Positions 45,012-54,406 of a stretch of 64,000 nt of DNA are shown piece after piece (the first letter of the stretch is position 1; each line of letters begins with the position of its first letter). The stretch lies in NCBI RefSeq assembly GCF_014281055.1, contig NZ_JACRSE010000005.1:124001-188000 (forward strand), in the 5' to 3' direction. The translations under genes and the position numbers were made by a program. The notes under the pieces are model-generated. The model was not told the DNA's origin. It saw only the letters and a program-made list of their open reading frames with translations, and did no database searches. The DNA comes from Fluviispira vulneris (GTDB lineage Bacteria; Bdellovibrionota_B; Oligoflexia; Silvanigrellales; Silvanigrellaceae).

Positions 45012-45148
45012 GGTTTTCTCCTATGGGATACCAAATAATAACTGCTTTTTGCTAGCACAATTTTGACACTTTGGGAATTTCAGAGTTACAAGATTGCGAG
45101 GATACTTGAAATCAGGTGATTCACTACATGCACCAAGAGGCGTTTTTC

Positions 45149-46570
45149 ATGAATCAGGTTAGCTTATTACAACTAAGAGAAGCCGCAGATCAACTGATTC
45201 TGCTAGCGAGTACATTCCAAATTAAACCACATTATCTCCGAGCAAAACAAATTAGACAAGCAGATAAATCCCTTGTTGCCGTTGATGCTTTTTTTTCTAA
45301 ACAACTCTCTGCTGAAGCACGTCAATGGAAGGAATCAATTGAAGGATTGAAAATCCTTAAAAAAAAGCTTGCAGCCGTTCAGGAAAAGCAAAAAGAAATT
45401 GAAGATCTTGAAACGCGTATCAGCGCGTTAAAAGTAACAACTCAGCCTTGGTTTTCCCTCGAAGAGAATGAAAGACAAAAAATAATTCAAAATGCCAAAA
45501 GGGCACAAGACTTTATTAATAATCATCTCGAAAAAACTGAAGCACATATTCTTCACCGTTACAATAGATTTTCGGCCTTAAAAGACTTGGCTCCCTATGC
45601 AGACAATGCCAATTATCTATGCGAAGCCGTTTTTCATTATGAAAATCGCGAGAAGTATGAAGCCAATATTGCAAAAGTTGAACAGAAAAACAAAGTAGCC
45701 CGAGAGCGACTCAAAACTGTCAACAGAGGGTTTTGGCTCGCCATCATATTTTGCGTATTTATAGTTACGATTGTTATCTCATTTCCCTTTGCAATCAGCC
45801 TTTGGAAGAGAAAAAAAGAAATTGAAAATCAGATTATTAATGCGGAAGAAACCTTAAGAAGAGAGCATAAAAGACTCGTTGCTGCCGAAGAAGGTGCAGT
45901 CGTCGCTCAAGACATTCGTAGTCATTTAGGAGAAATATCTTTAGAGCAAATCCGAGACACTCTTGCTGAAGTAAGGGATTTGCGCGCAGAATTTCAAGGT
46001 CCTGAGAGAACTACGAGCTCAACCGCAATCTTACTCAGCTTTATTGATCTTCATAAGCTTAGACTGTGTGAATTGTTTGGTGAAATATCAGATAATCCAG
46101 TTAAAACCTTTAAATGGCTCTCTGATAATGTAAATAAATATCAAAATACCGAGTCTGTCATAAAAAAACTACAAGAGAAAAAAGAAGAAGTTTCTCTTCA
46201 GCAGAAACAAATGACAAAAGGATATTCACAAGAAATGCTAATCAATAGCATTGTAAAACTTGAAAGAGTTGCACAAAATAGTATGCTTTTTCCATTTGAT
46301 GATGAAAATAAATCCTATTTTTCTGAGTTAGCTATTCAATTGCCTGTAACTCTTTCACAAATCAAAGAAGTCCTTTTCTTTGTAAGCCGAAGTCATCCGA
46401 TTGACACTCAATATTGGGATATGTTGCGTGTTAAAATTCAAGGGTTCTCGAATACGATGTCTCTTTGTGTCCTCGATGCTGAAATTGCAAGTCATATGGG
46501 TGATGCGGTTCTAAAGGAACAAGAGATAAAAAATCTAGAAACTTTTGAAGCAAAGCGAGGCAGTGCATGA
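45149..46570 (+). CDS. Membrane-anchored coiled-coil protein of unknown function
   Basis: The ATG at 45149 (AAGAGG before it) gives 473 residues; in-frame starts at 45116 and 45128 are less supported. Residues 60-110 and 150-190 are long coils (KKLAAVQEKQKEIEDLETR), one membrane helix lies near 200-225 (FWLAIIFCVFIVTIVISFPFAI), and another coil follows (KEIENQIINAEETLRREHKR). The rest is a helical domain. Together with the three genes that overlap or abut it this makes an unknown operon, perhaps a membrane-spanning scaffold with a periplasmic partner. No known family recognised. Confidence 0.7.
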   Translation: MNQVSLLQLREAADQLILLASTFQIKPHYLRAKQIRQADKSLVAVDAFFSKQLSAEARQWKESIEGLKILKKKLAAVQEKQKEIEDLETRISALKVTTQPWFSLEENERQKIIQNAKRAQDFINNHLEKTEAHILHRYNRFSALKDLAPYADNANYLCEAVFHYENREKYEANIAKVEQKNKVARERLKTVNRGFWLAIIFCVFIVTIVISFPFAISLWKRKKEIENQIINAEETLRREHKRLVAAEEGAVVAQDIRSHLGEISLEQIRDTLAEVRDLRAEFQGPERTTSSTAILLSFIDLHKLRLCELFGEISDNPVKTFKWLSDNVNKYQNTESVIKKLQEKKEEVSLQQKQMTKGYSQEMLINSIVKLERVAQNSMLFPFDDENKSYFSELAIQLPVTLSQIKEVLFFVSRSHPIDTQYWDMLRVKIQGFSNTMSLCVLDAEIASHMGDAVLKEQEIKNLETFEAKRGSA

Positions 46571-47253
46571 GAAACTTAAGATGGATATTCACTGGCATTT
46601 CAGTATGTTTTGTTTCTTTACAAGCTCATGCTCAAGCAGAAGAAAACAAAGTTTCATTTGATTTCGCTAAGATGACAATATCTATTTTTGGAGTTTTCAA
46701 TTCGAACCAAGAAGAACCTAAAAATGGCATCAATGCCGAAGTCAAGGCACGGAAAAATGCCATCACGAGCCTCACAACTTATTTCAAAAATTCATGTTTC
46801 AACTCTGAAAAAGGCCAATTGGGAACAAAATCAGATTGGTCTTCTTATTTTCGCTCCCAGGGCAGTGAAATATATCAGAATGGTGTATTAAAAGTGACAT
46901 TATCAGCACCTATCCGAGATATTTTAAAAACGCCTACCAAAAGAAAAACAGTTATAAAAACCGATGACGGGAAGAAAATAGCTTTTTCTATGCTTATCAC
47001 CGTTCCTGGCAGCGCAATTCAATGCGGCACTGTAGGACTTGACCTTGGCAACAACAAAAAAGTCATGATTTACCCTTCCGATGTTGTCAAAGAAGCCATT
47101 GGTTTAACCGTGGTAAAACTTGTATATGATGGCAAATCCGATTTAAAGCCAGCAACCCCAGCTGACATGGCAATTTTACAAAACTCAACACTTGCAAAGG
47201 ATCAAAATGTACCCGCTGGTGTTATTCCTGTTGTGGTCATTGTTCCTGAATAG
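46567..47253 (+). CDS. Secreted protein of unknown function (LPP20-like)
   Basis: Starts in an ATGA overlap with the previous gene. A signal peptide (ending QAHA) precedes a 205-residue mature protein with NAEVKARKNAITSLTTYFKNSC, a helix-strand unit resembling LPP20-family lipoproteins, though no lipobox Cys is present. Two cysteines (46567-frame C near 77 and IQCGT near 158) could pair. The C-terminus ends in a hydrophobic VPAGVIPVVVIVPE. No function is known. Confidence 0.65.
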   Translation: MRNLRWIFTGISVCFVSLQAHAQAEENKVSFDFAKMTISIFGVFNSNQEEPKNGINAEVKARKNAITSLTTYFKNSCFNSEKGQLGTKSDWSSYFRSQGSEIYQNGVLKVTLSAPIRDILKTPTKRKTVIKTDDGKKIAFSMLITVPGSAIQCGTVGLDLGNNKKVMIYPSDVVKEAIGLTVVKLVYDGKSDLKPATPADMAILQNSTLAKDQNVPAGVIPVVVIVPE

Positions 47254-47977
47254 TGCCACTGCACAAAACTTTTCTTTACATAATAAACAAACCATAAATT
47301 TCAAAGAGGAACTGCCATATAGCATCTTACTTTGCGAATTTTGTGGTTTAAAAAACCAAAGAATAAGAAGTACCTTCGATAGGTATTACCTGAAAAGTTT
47401 ACAATCTCTCAAACTATTTCCGAGTTCACAGTGGGATACAGAAGCACGAGCCCTGATAGATAAACAACAAGAAAGCGAATACCAGATTTTCGGGACAAAA
47501 ACGTGGCCCGCACAAATTCCATTTATTCTTTCCCCGCTCAAAGAAAAAAATGGTTTGTTGGTTCTCATGCAATCAGACAAAGAGATCCTAGGAAAACAGC
47601 CCCCTAAAATAGCGAGATATATATTATTTTATGAGGGCAAAGTATTTATTGAATCTACTGATAAAGCTCTTGATAATATATTAAAAGAGCCCGAGCAAAA
47701 AAAAGAGCATGACGATGGAATACACTTTTTTATTGCAAAAGAAGTTTCAGGCGAGCAAATCCTTGCCCTTGAAAAAGTCATAAAAAACTTTACAGATGAT
47801 AAAAATTCCATAATTATTCCCTATGAAGTGACTGCTGATGGTATACACTATCGAAGCGATATCGGAGTTAATAACCTCATGCGGGCCATAAAAAAAATTA
47901 ACCTAGTTGTACCAAATCTTTCTGCAAAAAAAGTGCACGGTATGAATGATGCTATAGAAATTACAAAGACAAAATGA
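47207..47977 (+). CDS. Secreted protein of unknown function
   Basis: The ATG at 47207 (AAAGGA before it) lies inside the last 47 bases of the previous gene and is preferred to a TTG at 47192. The 256-residue product has a signal peptide (ATA-QNFSLHN) and a mixed alpha/beta mature domain; LLCEFCGLKNQRIRSTF is a notable N-terminal CxxC-bearing segment. Nothing recognisable. The overlap indicates coupled translation with its neighbours. Confidence 0.65.
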   Translation: MYPLVLFLLWSLFLNSATAQNFSLHNKQTINFKEELPYSILLCEFCGLKNQRIRSTFDRYYLKSLQSLKLFPSSQWDTEARALIDKQQESEYQIFGTKTWPAQIPFILSPLKEKNGLLVLMQSDKEILGKQPPKIARYILFYEGKVFIESTDKALDNILKEPEQKKEHDDGIHFFIAKEVSGEQILALEKVIKNFTDDKNSIIIPYEVTADGIHYRSDIGVNNLMRAIKKINLVVPNLSAKKVHGMNDAIEITKTK

Positions 47978-48450
47978 CTCAAAATTGTTCAATTATAAAG
48001 ATAACTTTATTAACTTTTTCAGAGTATAAGAAATTAAAGAAAAAAATACCTGAAAATATTTTTTACGAAAAACTCGTCCATGCATTAATAGAGAATAAAA
48101 ATATTTTTTTAAATCCATTTCTAGAGAAAGATTTTTCTGATATATTTATCTATACTCTGAGATCTTTATGTGAATTTGAAGCTATGACTTTTCTACCAGA
48201 TGAGTCTCTATCTGAATACAATACTACAAAAAATAAAGTAAAAGTACTTTGTGAAAATCTCCAAGCAATCTGTCACAAAAACGATTATACTTTATTAAAT
48301 TATTTTACAGAAAATGACTTTAGAAAATTTATAGCTTTTTGTGATTGTTTTGCTGAATGGTGCAAAGAAATCAAGTATTTTAAATTAAGTGAAGATGAGA
48401 AAATAATTCTTCTTGCCGAATCACCGCTTATTTCACTCTGCCGCTTATAA
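47974..48450 (+). CDS. Small helical protein of unknown function
   Basis: A 158-residue protein beginning in an ATGA overlap with the previous gene. It has no signal or membrane segment and is mostly helix (LVHALIENKNIFLNPFLEKD, then CDCFAEWCKEIKYFKLSEDE) with five or more cysteines. It precedes rsmE by ten bases and ends the four-gene unit. No family recognised. Confidence 0.6.
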   Translation: MTQNCSIIKITLLTFSEYKKLKKKIPENIFYEKLVHALIENKNIFLNPFLEKDFSDIFIYTLRSLCEFEAMTFLPDESLSEYNTTKNKVKVLCENLQAICHKNDYTLLNYFTENDFRKFIAFCDCFAEWCKEIKYFKLSEDEKIILLAESPLISLCRL

Positions 48451-48460
48451 TCGAGAAAAA

Positions 48461-49234
48461 ATGAGTATACAAAAACAAACCTGGACATTAATCCAAACCG
48501 ATTTATCCAAAGATCAGAACGAAGTAATTTTAAAAGATGACGAGCATCACTATGCTTTTCATGTTTTACGTCTTTCCTCTGGAGAAGAAGTTGAAATTAC
48601 CAATTGCAAAGGATTAAAAGCAGTAGGCTGCATTGATTCCGCAAATAAAAAATCAATTTCTATAAAAATAGACAAAATATCAGAATTAAAAAAATCTTCG
48701 CCAGAAATTCATCTTTGGCTTGCTTATCCAAAACCTGCGACCCTAGAGGAAGTTGTCTCAAGTGCTTCTGAACTAGGTGTTGACCATATTCATATATTTA
48801 AAGCTGATAAATCAGCAGTTAAAAGCCCTATAAAAATAGAAAAAATGGAACGTATCAGCCAAGAATCTGTCAGAATTAGTAAAAGTGCTTTTGCTGCTAA
48901 AATATCTTGCTACAATAATTTAAATGAACTTTTCCAAAAAATTATTGATTTAAATAACAAAAACCGATTGATCCTTTTTTGTGATGAATCCCACATTTAT
49001 GAAGGTAAAATTCGCAATTCAATTTATTCTGTCTTACGCGAACAATTTAAAAACGATCTCGAAGAAATTTGCCTCTTAATAGGTCCTGAAGCAAGTTTTT
49101 CAGATAAAGAGCGTTTATTGATTCATGAAACAATCACAAAAAATTCTGTTTCATTAGGAAACAATATTCTAAGAGTTCCCAATGCTGTTCTTAGCGCTCT
49201 CGGAAGTATTATTAATTTTAAAAACGATCATTGA
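48461..49234 (+). CDS. rsmE: 16S rRNA m3U1498 methyltransferase (RsmE family)
   Basis: A 257-residue SPOUT protein: an N-terminal PUA-like domain (DDEHHYAFHVLRLSSGEEVEI), a middle LAYPKPATLEEVVSSASELGVDHI, and the trefoil knot with LLIGPEASFSDKERLL and NNILRVPNAVLSALGSI. It methylates U1498 of 16S rRNA. The knot motifs depart from the usual GPEGG and LRTETA (here GPEAS and LRVPNA), so the SAM-loop is diverged. The ATG at 48461 avoids overlap with the previous gene; the ORF is otherwise open further upstream. Confidence 0.85.
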   Translation: MSIQKQTWTLIQTDLSKDQNEVILKDDEHHYAFHVLRLSSGEEVEITNCKGLKAVGCIDSANKKSISIKIDKISELKKSSPEIHLWLAYPKPATLEEVVSSASELGVDHIHIFKADKSAVKSPIKIEKMERISQESVRISKSAFAAKISCYNNLNELFQKIIDLNNKNRLILFCDESHIYEGKIRNSIYSVLREQFKNDLEEICLLIGPEASFSDKERLLIHETITKNSVSLGNNILRVPNAVLSALGSIINFKNDH

Positions 49235-49314
49235 TATCAATGTCAAAACTATGTCTCTAGCATTTATTTAAATTTCATACTAAATTTTAAGAAATATAAT
49301 GAAAGAATAAAAAC

Positions 49315-49749
49315 ATGGCTAAACAAATTTTTGTTAATTTACCTGTTTTAGACCTAATTAAGTCTAAAGAATTTTTTAAAAAAATTGGTTTTAAATTTAA
49401 TAAAAAATATACAGATAACAATGCTGCATGCCTTGATATAGGAAAAAATATTTTTGTAATGCTTCTCAGTAACGAATTTTTTAAAAATTTCACAAAAAAG
49501 TCCATAAGCAATGCCAAAAACAGCACAGAAGTGCTTGTCGCAATCTCTTTTGACAGCAAAAAAAAGATCGACTCCCTTATGAGCAAAGCTTTAAAAGCAG
49601 GGGCCACTAAAAGTCGTGACGCGCAAGATTTGGGTTATATGTATTCGCAAAGTTTTGAAGATTTAGACGGACATATTTGGGAATTGTTTTGGATGAATGA
49701 AAAAAAGATGGCGATTGAACTTAAAAAAATGCGCAAGAATCAAAAATAA
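49315..49749 (+). CDS. Glyoxalase/VOC-family protein
   Basis: A 144-residue protein with the VOC pattern: FVNLPVLDLIKSKEFFKKIGFKFNKKYTDNNAACLDIGKNIFVMLLS at the start and YSQSFEDLDGHIWELFWM at the end, where the conserved His/Glu pair could bind a metal. Resembles the lactoylglutathione-lyase-like proteins of PhnB/YaeR type. The stop abuts the stop of aguB. Substrate unknown. Confidence 0.82.
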   Translation: MAKQIFVNLPVLDLIKSKEFFKKIGFKFNKKYTDNNAACLDIGKNIFVMLLSNEFFKNFTKKSISNAKNSTEVLVAISFDSKKKIDSLMSKALKAGATKSRDAQDLGYMYSQSFEDLDGHIWELFWMNEKKMAIELKKMRKNQK

Positions 49750-50610
49750 TCACTTACCATCCAATCCTAACAATTTATGATAATGCTCTGGTCTTCTATC
49801 TCTAAAAAAACCCATTCCTGCTCGAAATACCTGTGCTTCTTTAAAAGAAAGATCGGAATAAATAATCTTATCACTAATGCGATCAGCTTCAGCTATCTTT
49901 TCACCCATAAAGTTACAAATAAATGAACTGCCATAAAAGTTCATATCTTTTTCAATACCAATTCGATTGGCTGCAGCTACATACACAGAATTACAGACAG
50001 CATGCCCGATCATAGCTCTTTGCCACATATCTTTTGTATCGATAGCGTGAGCTTCGGGTGGTTCTGAGCCTATTGCTGTGGGATAGAGTAGGAGATTTGC
50101 ACCCTGCAAAGTCATACTGCGTGCGCATTCAGGGAACCACTGATCCCAACATATTCCGACACCAATATTTCCATATGCTGTTTTCCAAACTTTAAAGCCC
50201 GTGTCGCCGGGATTGAAATAATATTTTTCTTGATAACAAGGGCCATCTGGAATGTGTGTTTTACGATAAATACCGAGTATTGATCCATCTGCATCGATCA
50301 TTGCAAGACTATTATAATAAGCGGGCCCCGATTTTTCAAAAAAACTGATAGGTAAAACAACTTTGTGTGTGCGAGCAATTTCTTGAAATTTGGCTATAAA
50401 AGGGTGATTCTCGACTTCATTAGCTAATTCAAATAGATGATCATATTGCTCTTGACAAAAATAATGATATTCAAAGAGTTCAGGTAATAAAATAATATTT
50501 GCATTATTCTTTGTGGCCTCTTCAATAAATCGAATGGCTTTTTGTATATTTTCATCAATCATGTTTGTCATGCTCATTTGAATCAAAGCAAGCTTAATAT
50601 TTCTTTGCAT
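49750..50610 (-). CDS. aguB: N-carbamoylputrescine amidase
   Basis: A nitrilase-fold enzyme of 286 residues with the Glu-Lys-Cys triad: ILLPELFEYHYF (Glu), YRKTHIPDGPCY (Lys) and GVGICWDQWFPECARSM (Cys). The DGPCYQEKYYF loop and WFPECARSM fit N-carbamoylputrescine amidase. It converts N-carbamoylputrescine to putrescine, CO2 and ammonia. It follows aguA by seven bases, so the two form the agmatine route to putrescine. The ATG at 50610 is preferred to a TTG one codon earlier. Confidence 0.95.
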   Translation of the reverse strand: MQRNIKLALIQMSMTNMIDENIQKAIRFIEEATKNNANIILLPELFEYHYFCQEQYDHLFELANEVENHPFIAKFQEIARTHKVVLPISFFEKSGPAYYNSLAMIDADGSILGIYRKTHIPDGPCYQEKYYFNPGDTGFKVWKTAYGNIGVGICWDQWFPECARSMTLQGANLLLYPTAIGSEPPEAHAIDTKDMWQRAMIGHAVCNSVYVAAANRIGIEKDMNFYGSSFICNFMGEKIAEADRISDKIIYSDLSFKEAQVFRAGMGFFRDRRPEHYHKLLGLDGK

Positions 50611-50617
50611 CAATCAT

Positions 50618-51664
50618 TTATCTCCAAATATCACCCGCTGGTTGTTGCTGAGTCACGCAATGAAATGATCCTCCTCCATTAATAATGGCCCGTGAACTTA
50701 AACCAATCACATCTCGTCCAGGAAAAAGTGAACGTAAAGTTTTAAGAGCCAATTCATCATGAGGATCTTGATATAAAGGAACAACGACAAAATGATTGCC
50801 AACATAAAAATTGGCATAGGTTGCAGGCAAACGCTGCCCTTCTATTTCCATTCTTTGTTTAGGCAAAACTAAAGGGATAAGTTTAAAAGAATTTCCTTCG
50901 AGATCTGTAAATGTTTTTAACAATTCGTAATTGCGTTGCATTGCATGATAATTTTTATCTGATTTATCTTCCGTGATAGAATATACAATCGTTTGTTCAT
51001 CAACAAATCTAACAATGGTATCGATATGTCCATCAGTGTGGTCACCTTCAAGGCCATCTTCTAACCAAAGCACCTTTTTAATTCCCAAATAATCTTTTAA
51101 ACTTTTTTCTATCTCATTTTGAGAAAGATTTGGGTTTCTCATTTTACTTAGTAAACACTGTTTTGTAGTTAAACATATCCCCTTACCATTAATGTCTAAG
51201 GAACCCCCCTCCATAACTACAGGAGAATTAAAGAAATTAATATTGAGAATCTTAGCAACTTCGTAGGGAGCTAGAGAATCTAAATCCCATTTAAATTTTT
51301 GTCCCCAAGCATTAAATTCCCATTTCACAAAACTTAATTTATTTTCTTTTAAAATAAAAATTGGGCCATTATCTCTAAACCAAACATCATTTAATGGGAC
51401 TTCATGTAAAGAAATATTACTGAGTTCTCCGAGTCTTTCTCTAGCGTCTAACTCAGTTTCTTTATTATTCACCAACAGATGAACATGTTCATATTTCGCA
51501 ATTGTTTTTACAAGGTTGGTAAATTCTTCTCTTACAGAGTTTAACCTTCCATACCAAATACCGTCATCAAAAGGCCAGCTTGTCCAAGTAGCTGAGTGGA
51601 GGGCCCATTCTGCAGGCATGGAAAAACCAATATTATAAGGTGTATCTTTCGGTATTTGAGACAT
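50618..51664 (-). CDS. aguA: Agmatine deiminase
   Basis: A 348-residue peptidyl-arginine-deiminase-fold enzyme: HSATWTSWPFDDGIWYG, DVWFRDNGPIFI, VMEGGSLDINGKGICLTT, GDHTDGHIDTIVRF and the catalytic Cys in GGSFHCVTQQQP. It hydrolyses agmatine to N-carbamoylputrescine. It is followed by aguB. No agmatine transporter or arginine decarboxylase is in the window. Confidence 0.95.
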   Translation of the reverse strand: MSQIPKDTPYNIGFSMPAEWALHSATWTSWPFDDGIWYGRLNSVREEFTNLVKTIAKYEHVHLLVNNKETELDARERLGELSNISLHEVPLNDVWFRDNGPIFILKENKLSFVKWEFNAWGQKFKWDLDSLAPYEVAKILNINFFNSPVVMEGGSLDINGKGICLTTKQCLLSKMRNPNLSQNEIEKSLKDYLGIKKVLWLEDGLEGDHTDGHIDTIVRFVDEQTIVYSITEDKSDKNYHAMQRNYELLKTFTDLEGNSFKLIPLVLPKQRMEIEGQRLPATYANFYVGNHFVVVPLYQDPHDELALKTLRSLFPGRDVIGLSSRAIINGGGSFHCVTQQQPAGDIWR

Positions 51665-51768
51665 CAATTTTTCCTTTTTTTGAAATAAAAAACAGGCTTA
51701 TAAATAAAAATACCCAAATTTGATATACATCAGATAGAAAATTGAGTCTAGATTGACTAATTTTTTAG

Positions 51769-52104
51769 TTAACCGCTGCGAAAAACTTTTGCTGTAACTG
51801 TTTTTAATACTTTTTTCTCTACAACTACTTTTTTAGCTTCAGTCACATAATCTTTCACTGCATCATAGGCATGTCTTTCATCTCCACCAGCAGCAATCCA
51901 TTGAGCAACTGTTGAGCCACTTAAAAAATGATGAGGATAACCAAATACCACTTTGTTTGCTTCTAAATGAGCCCAATTCGTCTCGAAGTTTTCTTTTTCA
52001 AATAAAACCGTTGCGTAGTCTATAACCCTTAAAATGCAGCTTTCTACATTTTTGAATTCAACTCCTCGTGCCAGTTTTACTTGATCCTTTACTTTAAACT
52101 TCAA
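51769..52104 (-). CDS. Small conserved-type protein of unknown function
   Basis: A 111-residue protein with MKFKVKDQVKLARGVEFKNVESCILRVIDYATVLFE, a small beta-barrel-like start (KOW/S1-like turn) followed by a helical middle and a Lys/Val-rich end (KKVVVEKKVLKTVTAKVF). No signal or membrane helix. I do not recognise it. It precedes aguA on the same strand with a gap of about 100 bases. Confidence 0.6.
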   Translation of the reverse strand: MKFKVKDQVKLARGVEFKNVESCILRVIDYATVLFEKENFETNWAHLEANKVVFGYPHHFLSGSTVAQWIAAGGDERHAYDAVKDYVTEAKKVVVEKKVLKTVTAKVFRSG

Positions 52105-52292
52105 AAAAACCTCTGAAAAAAGTTCTATCTTACCTGTTTTTATATCGACATAAAAAAGTAATTTATTGAGACTGGGGGGATTGTCAAAATTTTTTACAGA
52201 TTATTTTAAATAAATTCTTATATTTACAGCAAGAAATCGAGTAAAATCAGCATTTAATCAATAATATTGATATCTTAATAAATTCACATAAA

Positions 52293-52325
52293 AAAAGCTG
52301 GCAAAAAAAATATTAGCCAGCTTTT
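52293..52325 (-). terminator. Rho-independent terminator after the HU gene
   Basis: AAAAGCTGGC (52293-52302) and GCCAGCTTTT (52316-52325) form a perfect 10-base stem. On the minus strand the second arm is followed by TTTTTTATG, and the stem lies 22 bases after the HU stop codon. Confidence 0.85.
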
Positions 52326-52347
52326 ATTTGAACAAGTCAATTTTTAC

Positions 52348-52680
52348 TTACTTTTTCTTCTTAAGAGAAGACTTTCTTTTAACACCAACTTTTTCCTTTA
52401 ACGACGAAGCAACTCTAAAACTTACTTTTTTAGAAGCAGGAATTTTAATTTCTTCACCTGTTTGAGGATTTCTTCCCTTACGGGCAGCACGATCTTTTAC
52501 TTGTAAAATTCCAAGTTTATCTATGCGTACTTTTTTCCCTGCAGCAACATGATCTTCAATTGCATCAAGAAAAGCAGCAATGACTTCTTTCGTTAATTTT
52601 TTTGGTAATTGATCAAAACGAGTTGAAACTTCAACGGTTAGCGCAGAAGTAGATACAGTCGAAACCTTTCTTTTAGTCAT
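52348..52680 (-). CDS. HU-family DNA-binding protein
   Basis: From the ATG at 52680 (GAGAGGA before it) the protein has 110 residues: a 25-residue Ser/Thr-rich leader, the HU core LTKEVIAAFLDAIEDHVAAGKKVRIDKLGILQVKDRAARKGRNPQTGEEIKIPASKKVSFRVAS with the GRNPQTGE arm turn, and a Lys-rich tail. It bends and compacts DNA in the nucleoid. Upstream in-frame starts at 52749 and 52686 lack a better site. It has its own terminator. Confidence 0.92.
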   Translation of the reverse strand: MTKRKVSTVSTSALTVEVSTRFDQLPKKLTKEVIAAFLDAIEDHVAAGKKVRIDKLGILQVKDRAARKGRNPQTGEEIKIPASKKVSFRVASSLKEKVGVKRKSSLKKKK

Positions 52681-52843
52681 ACACATCCTCTCTTGTGAGT
52701 GGTTAAATGAAACTCTGTTTATAATTGCCTGAATCGACATATATATCAAGAGGAAAAGTATAATTTTTTAATTTGCTAATGTAGCATAGTCAAAACTTCA
52801 CGAAACTAAGTTGTGAAGAAATCTTTTCTAGGAGCTATTAACA

Positions 52844-53707
52844 ATGAATCAAATTATTCTTTCCATACAATCCTGTGTCAGCTATGGCCATGTCGGCAAC
52901 AGCGCTGTTACCTTTCCTTTACAACGACTTGGCGTTCAAGTTTGGCCGATCCACACTGTACTATTTTCAAATCATACAGGCTACGGACAATGGAGAGGTA
53001 AAGTAATTGACATAGAAGGAGTAAGTGAAGTTTTTTTAGGGATAAAGGATAGAGGCGTTCTAAAATATTGCGATGCTCTTTTAAGTGGTTATATGGGCTC
53101 AAAAGAGCTGGGAAAAGTCATGATAGAAGCAATCAAAGAACTCAGAAAATTAAAACCAGAAACTCTATATTGTTGCGACCCTGTCATGGGCGACATTGGC
53201 AGAGGATTCTTCGTTAAAGAAGGCATTCCTGAATTTTTCAAAGAAGAAATGATTAAATACGCTGATATCATTACACCAAATCATTTTGAATTAGAATACT
53301 TAAGTGATAAAAAATTTGATGCTATCGAAGGTGCCGTAGAAGCTGCACGCAGTGTCATGAAAAAAGGCCCAAAAGTTGTTGTTATAACAAGTCTGTTACT
53401 TAAAGACACAAAAGAAACAAATATCAACATGCTTGTTGTAAATGAAAATTCAGTTTATATTGCAACAACTCCATATATATCTATTACTTTAAATGGCACT
53501 GGTGATCTGACTGCAGCTTTATTTACCCATTTTTACTTAAAATATAAGAAAAATACTCAGAAAGCTTTAGAAGCAACTATTTCTCGTGTTTATGAAGTCA
53601 TTTTGAAAACAGCAAAAGCTTCAGCAAAAGAACTCGTTCTTGTACAAGCACAAAACTCTCTTGTGAAACCCAAACATTTATTTAAAGCAAAAAAAGTTAA
53701 AATATAG
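52844..53707 (+). CDS. pdxY: Pyridoxal kinase (PdxY-like)
   Basis: A 287-residue ribokinase-fold protein: QSCVSYGHVGNSAVTFPLQRLGVQVWPIHTVLFSNHTGYGQWRG, YCCDPVMGDIGRGFF and the end NGTGDLTAALF with the catalytic Asp. These match pyridoxal kinase, which phosphorylates pyridoxal in B6 salvage. Its 3' end abuts the convergent MgtC gene. Not linked to other B6 genes. Confidence 0.92.
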   Translation: MNQIILSIQSCVSYGHVGNSAVTFPLQRLGVQVWPIHTVLFSNHTGYGQWRGKVIDIEGVSEVFLGIKDRGVLKYCDALLSGYMGSKELGKVMIEAIKELRKLKPETLYCCDPVMGDIGRGFFVKEGIPEFFKEEMIKYADIITPNHFELEYLSDKKFDAIEGAVEAARSVMKKGPKVVVITSLLLKDTKETNINMLVVNENSVYIATTPYISITLNGTGDLTAALFTHFYLKYKKNTQKALEATISRVYEVILKTAKASAKELVLVQAQNSLVKPKHLFKAKKVKI

Positions 53708-54232
53708 CTAGTCCAAAGTTCCTGGTCCAGAAGATCCAGAAGATTTTGCAGAGCGGTTTTTAAAAAATCTTTTTTCTATATAAGAAGTAAACGAAAGGAA
53801 GACTATCAATCCTATCGTTATAAGTATGGTTGATAAGAAAATACCAAAGCCAATCAAGATTCCAAGAGCCGACACGGTCCATATAACGGCAGCAGTTGTC
53901 AATCCCTGCACTTTACTGCTTGATTTAAAAATTGCTCCAGCCCCAATAAAACCGATACCTGAAACTATTTGCGCGACGATCCGTGTGACATCTGCAGAAA
54001 TGACAGGACTTGAACTTTCATATTCACTCATCATCAAAGATACGGCCGTAAAAAGTGCAGATGCAGCACAAATAAGTGCATTTGTTTTAATACCTGCAAG
54101 TTTTCCTCGATACTCCCTTTCTATCCCAACTAACGTACCAACGAATAAAGCAACTCCAACTTTTGGTAATAAAAAAAAGAGAACATCAAGTTCAGGAATA
54201 TAGTGCACTGTAAGAGTCAAATCATTAGACAT
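53708..54232 (-). CDS. MgtC/SapB-family membrane protein
   Basis: A 174-residue protein with about five helices and the MgtC signature GTLVGIEREYRGKLAGIKTNALICAASALFT, and VSGIGFIGAGAIFKSSSKVQGLTTAAVIWTVSALGILIGFG. Members modulate F-ATPase or act in low-magnesium and acid survival. The C-terminal extension beyond the TM region (KNRSAKSSGSSGPG) is short, like SapB rather than full MgtC. It ends one base from the pdxY-like stop. Confidence 0.9.
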   Translation of the reverse strand: MSNDLTLTVHYIPELDVLFFLLPKVGVALFVGTLVGIEREYRGKLAGIKTNALICAASALFTAVSLMMSEYESSSPVISADVTRIVAQIVSGIGFIGAGAIFKSSSKVQGLTTAAVIWTVSALGILIGFGIFLSTILITIGLIVFLSFTSYIEKRFFKNRSAKSSGSSGPGTLD

Positions 54233-54406
54233 ATATTTACCTTAAAACAAATAAACAGCTATTGATAATTTACTATTTTCTCAATTTAAAAAAATAAGTG
54301 TTAGAAAAATTTTCTATCTTTGCCAAAGATATGACTCAAAATTTATTTTCAAAAGCAAAATGACGAAACACTTTGAGCAAATTAATTCATTGTCTTTAGG
54401 TGGTTT

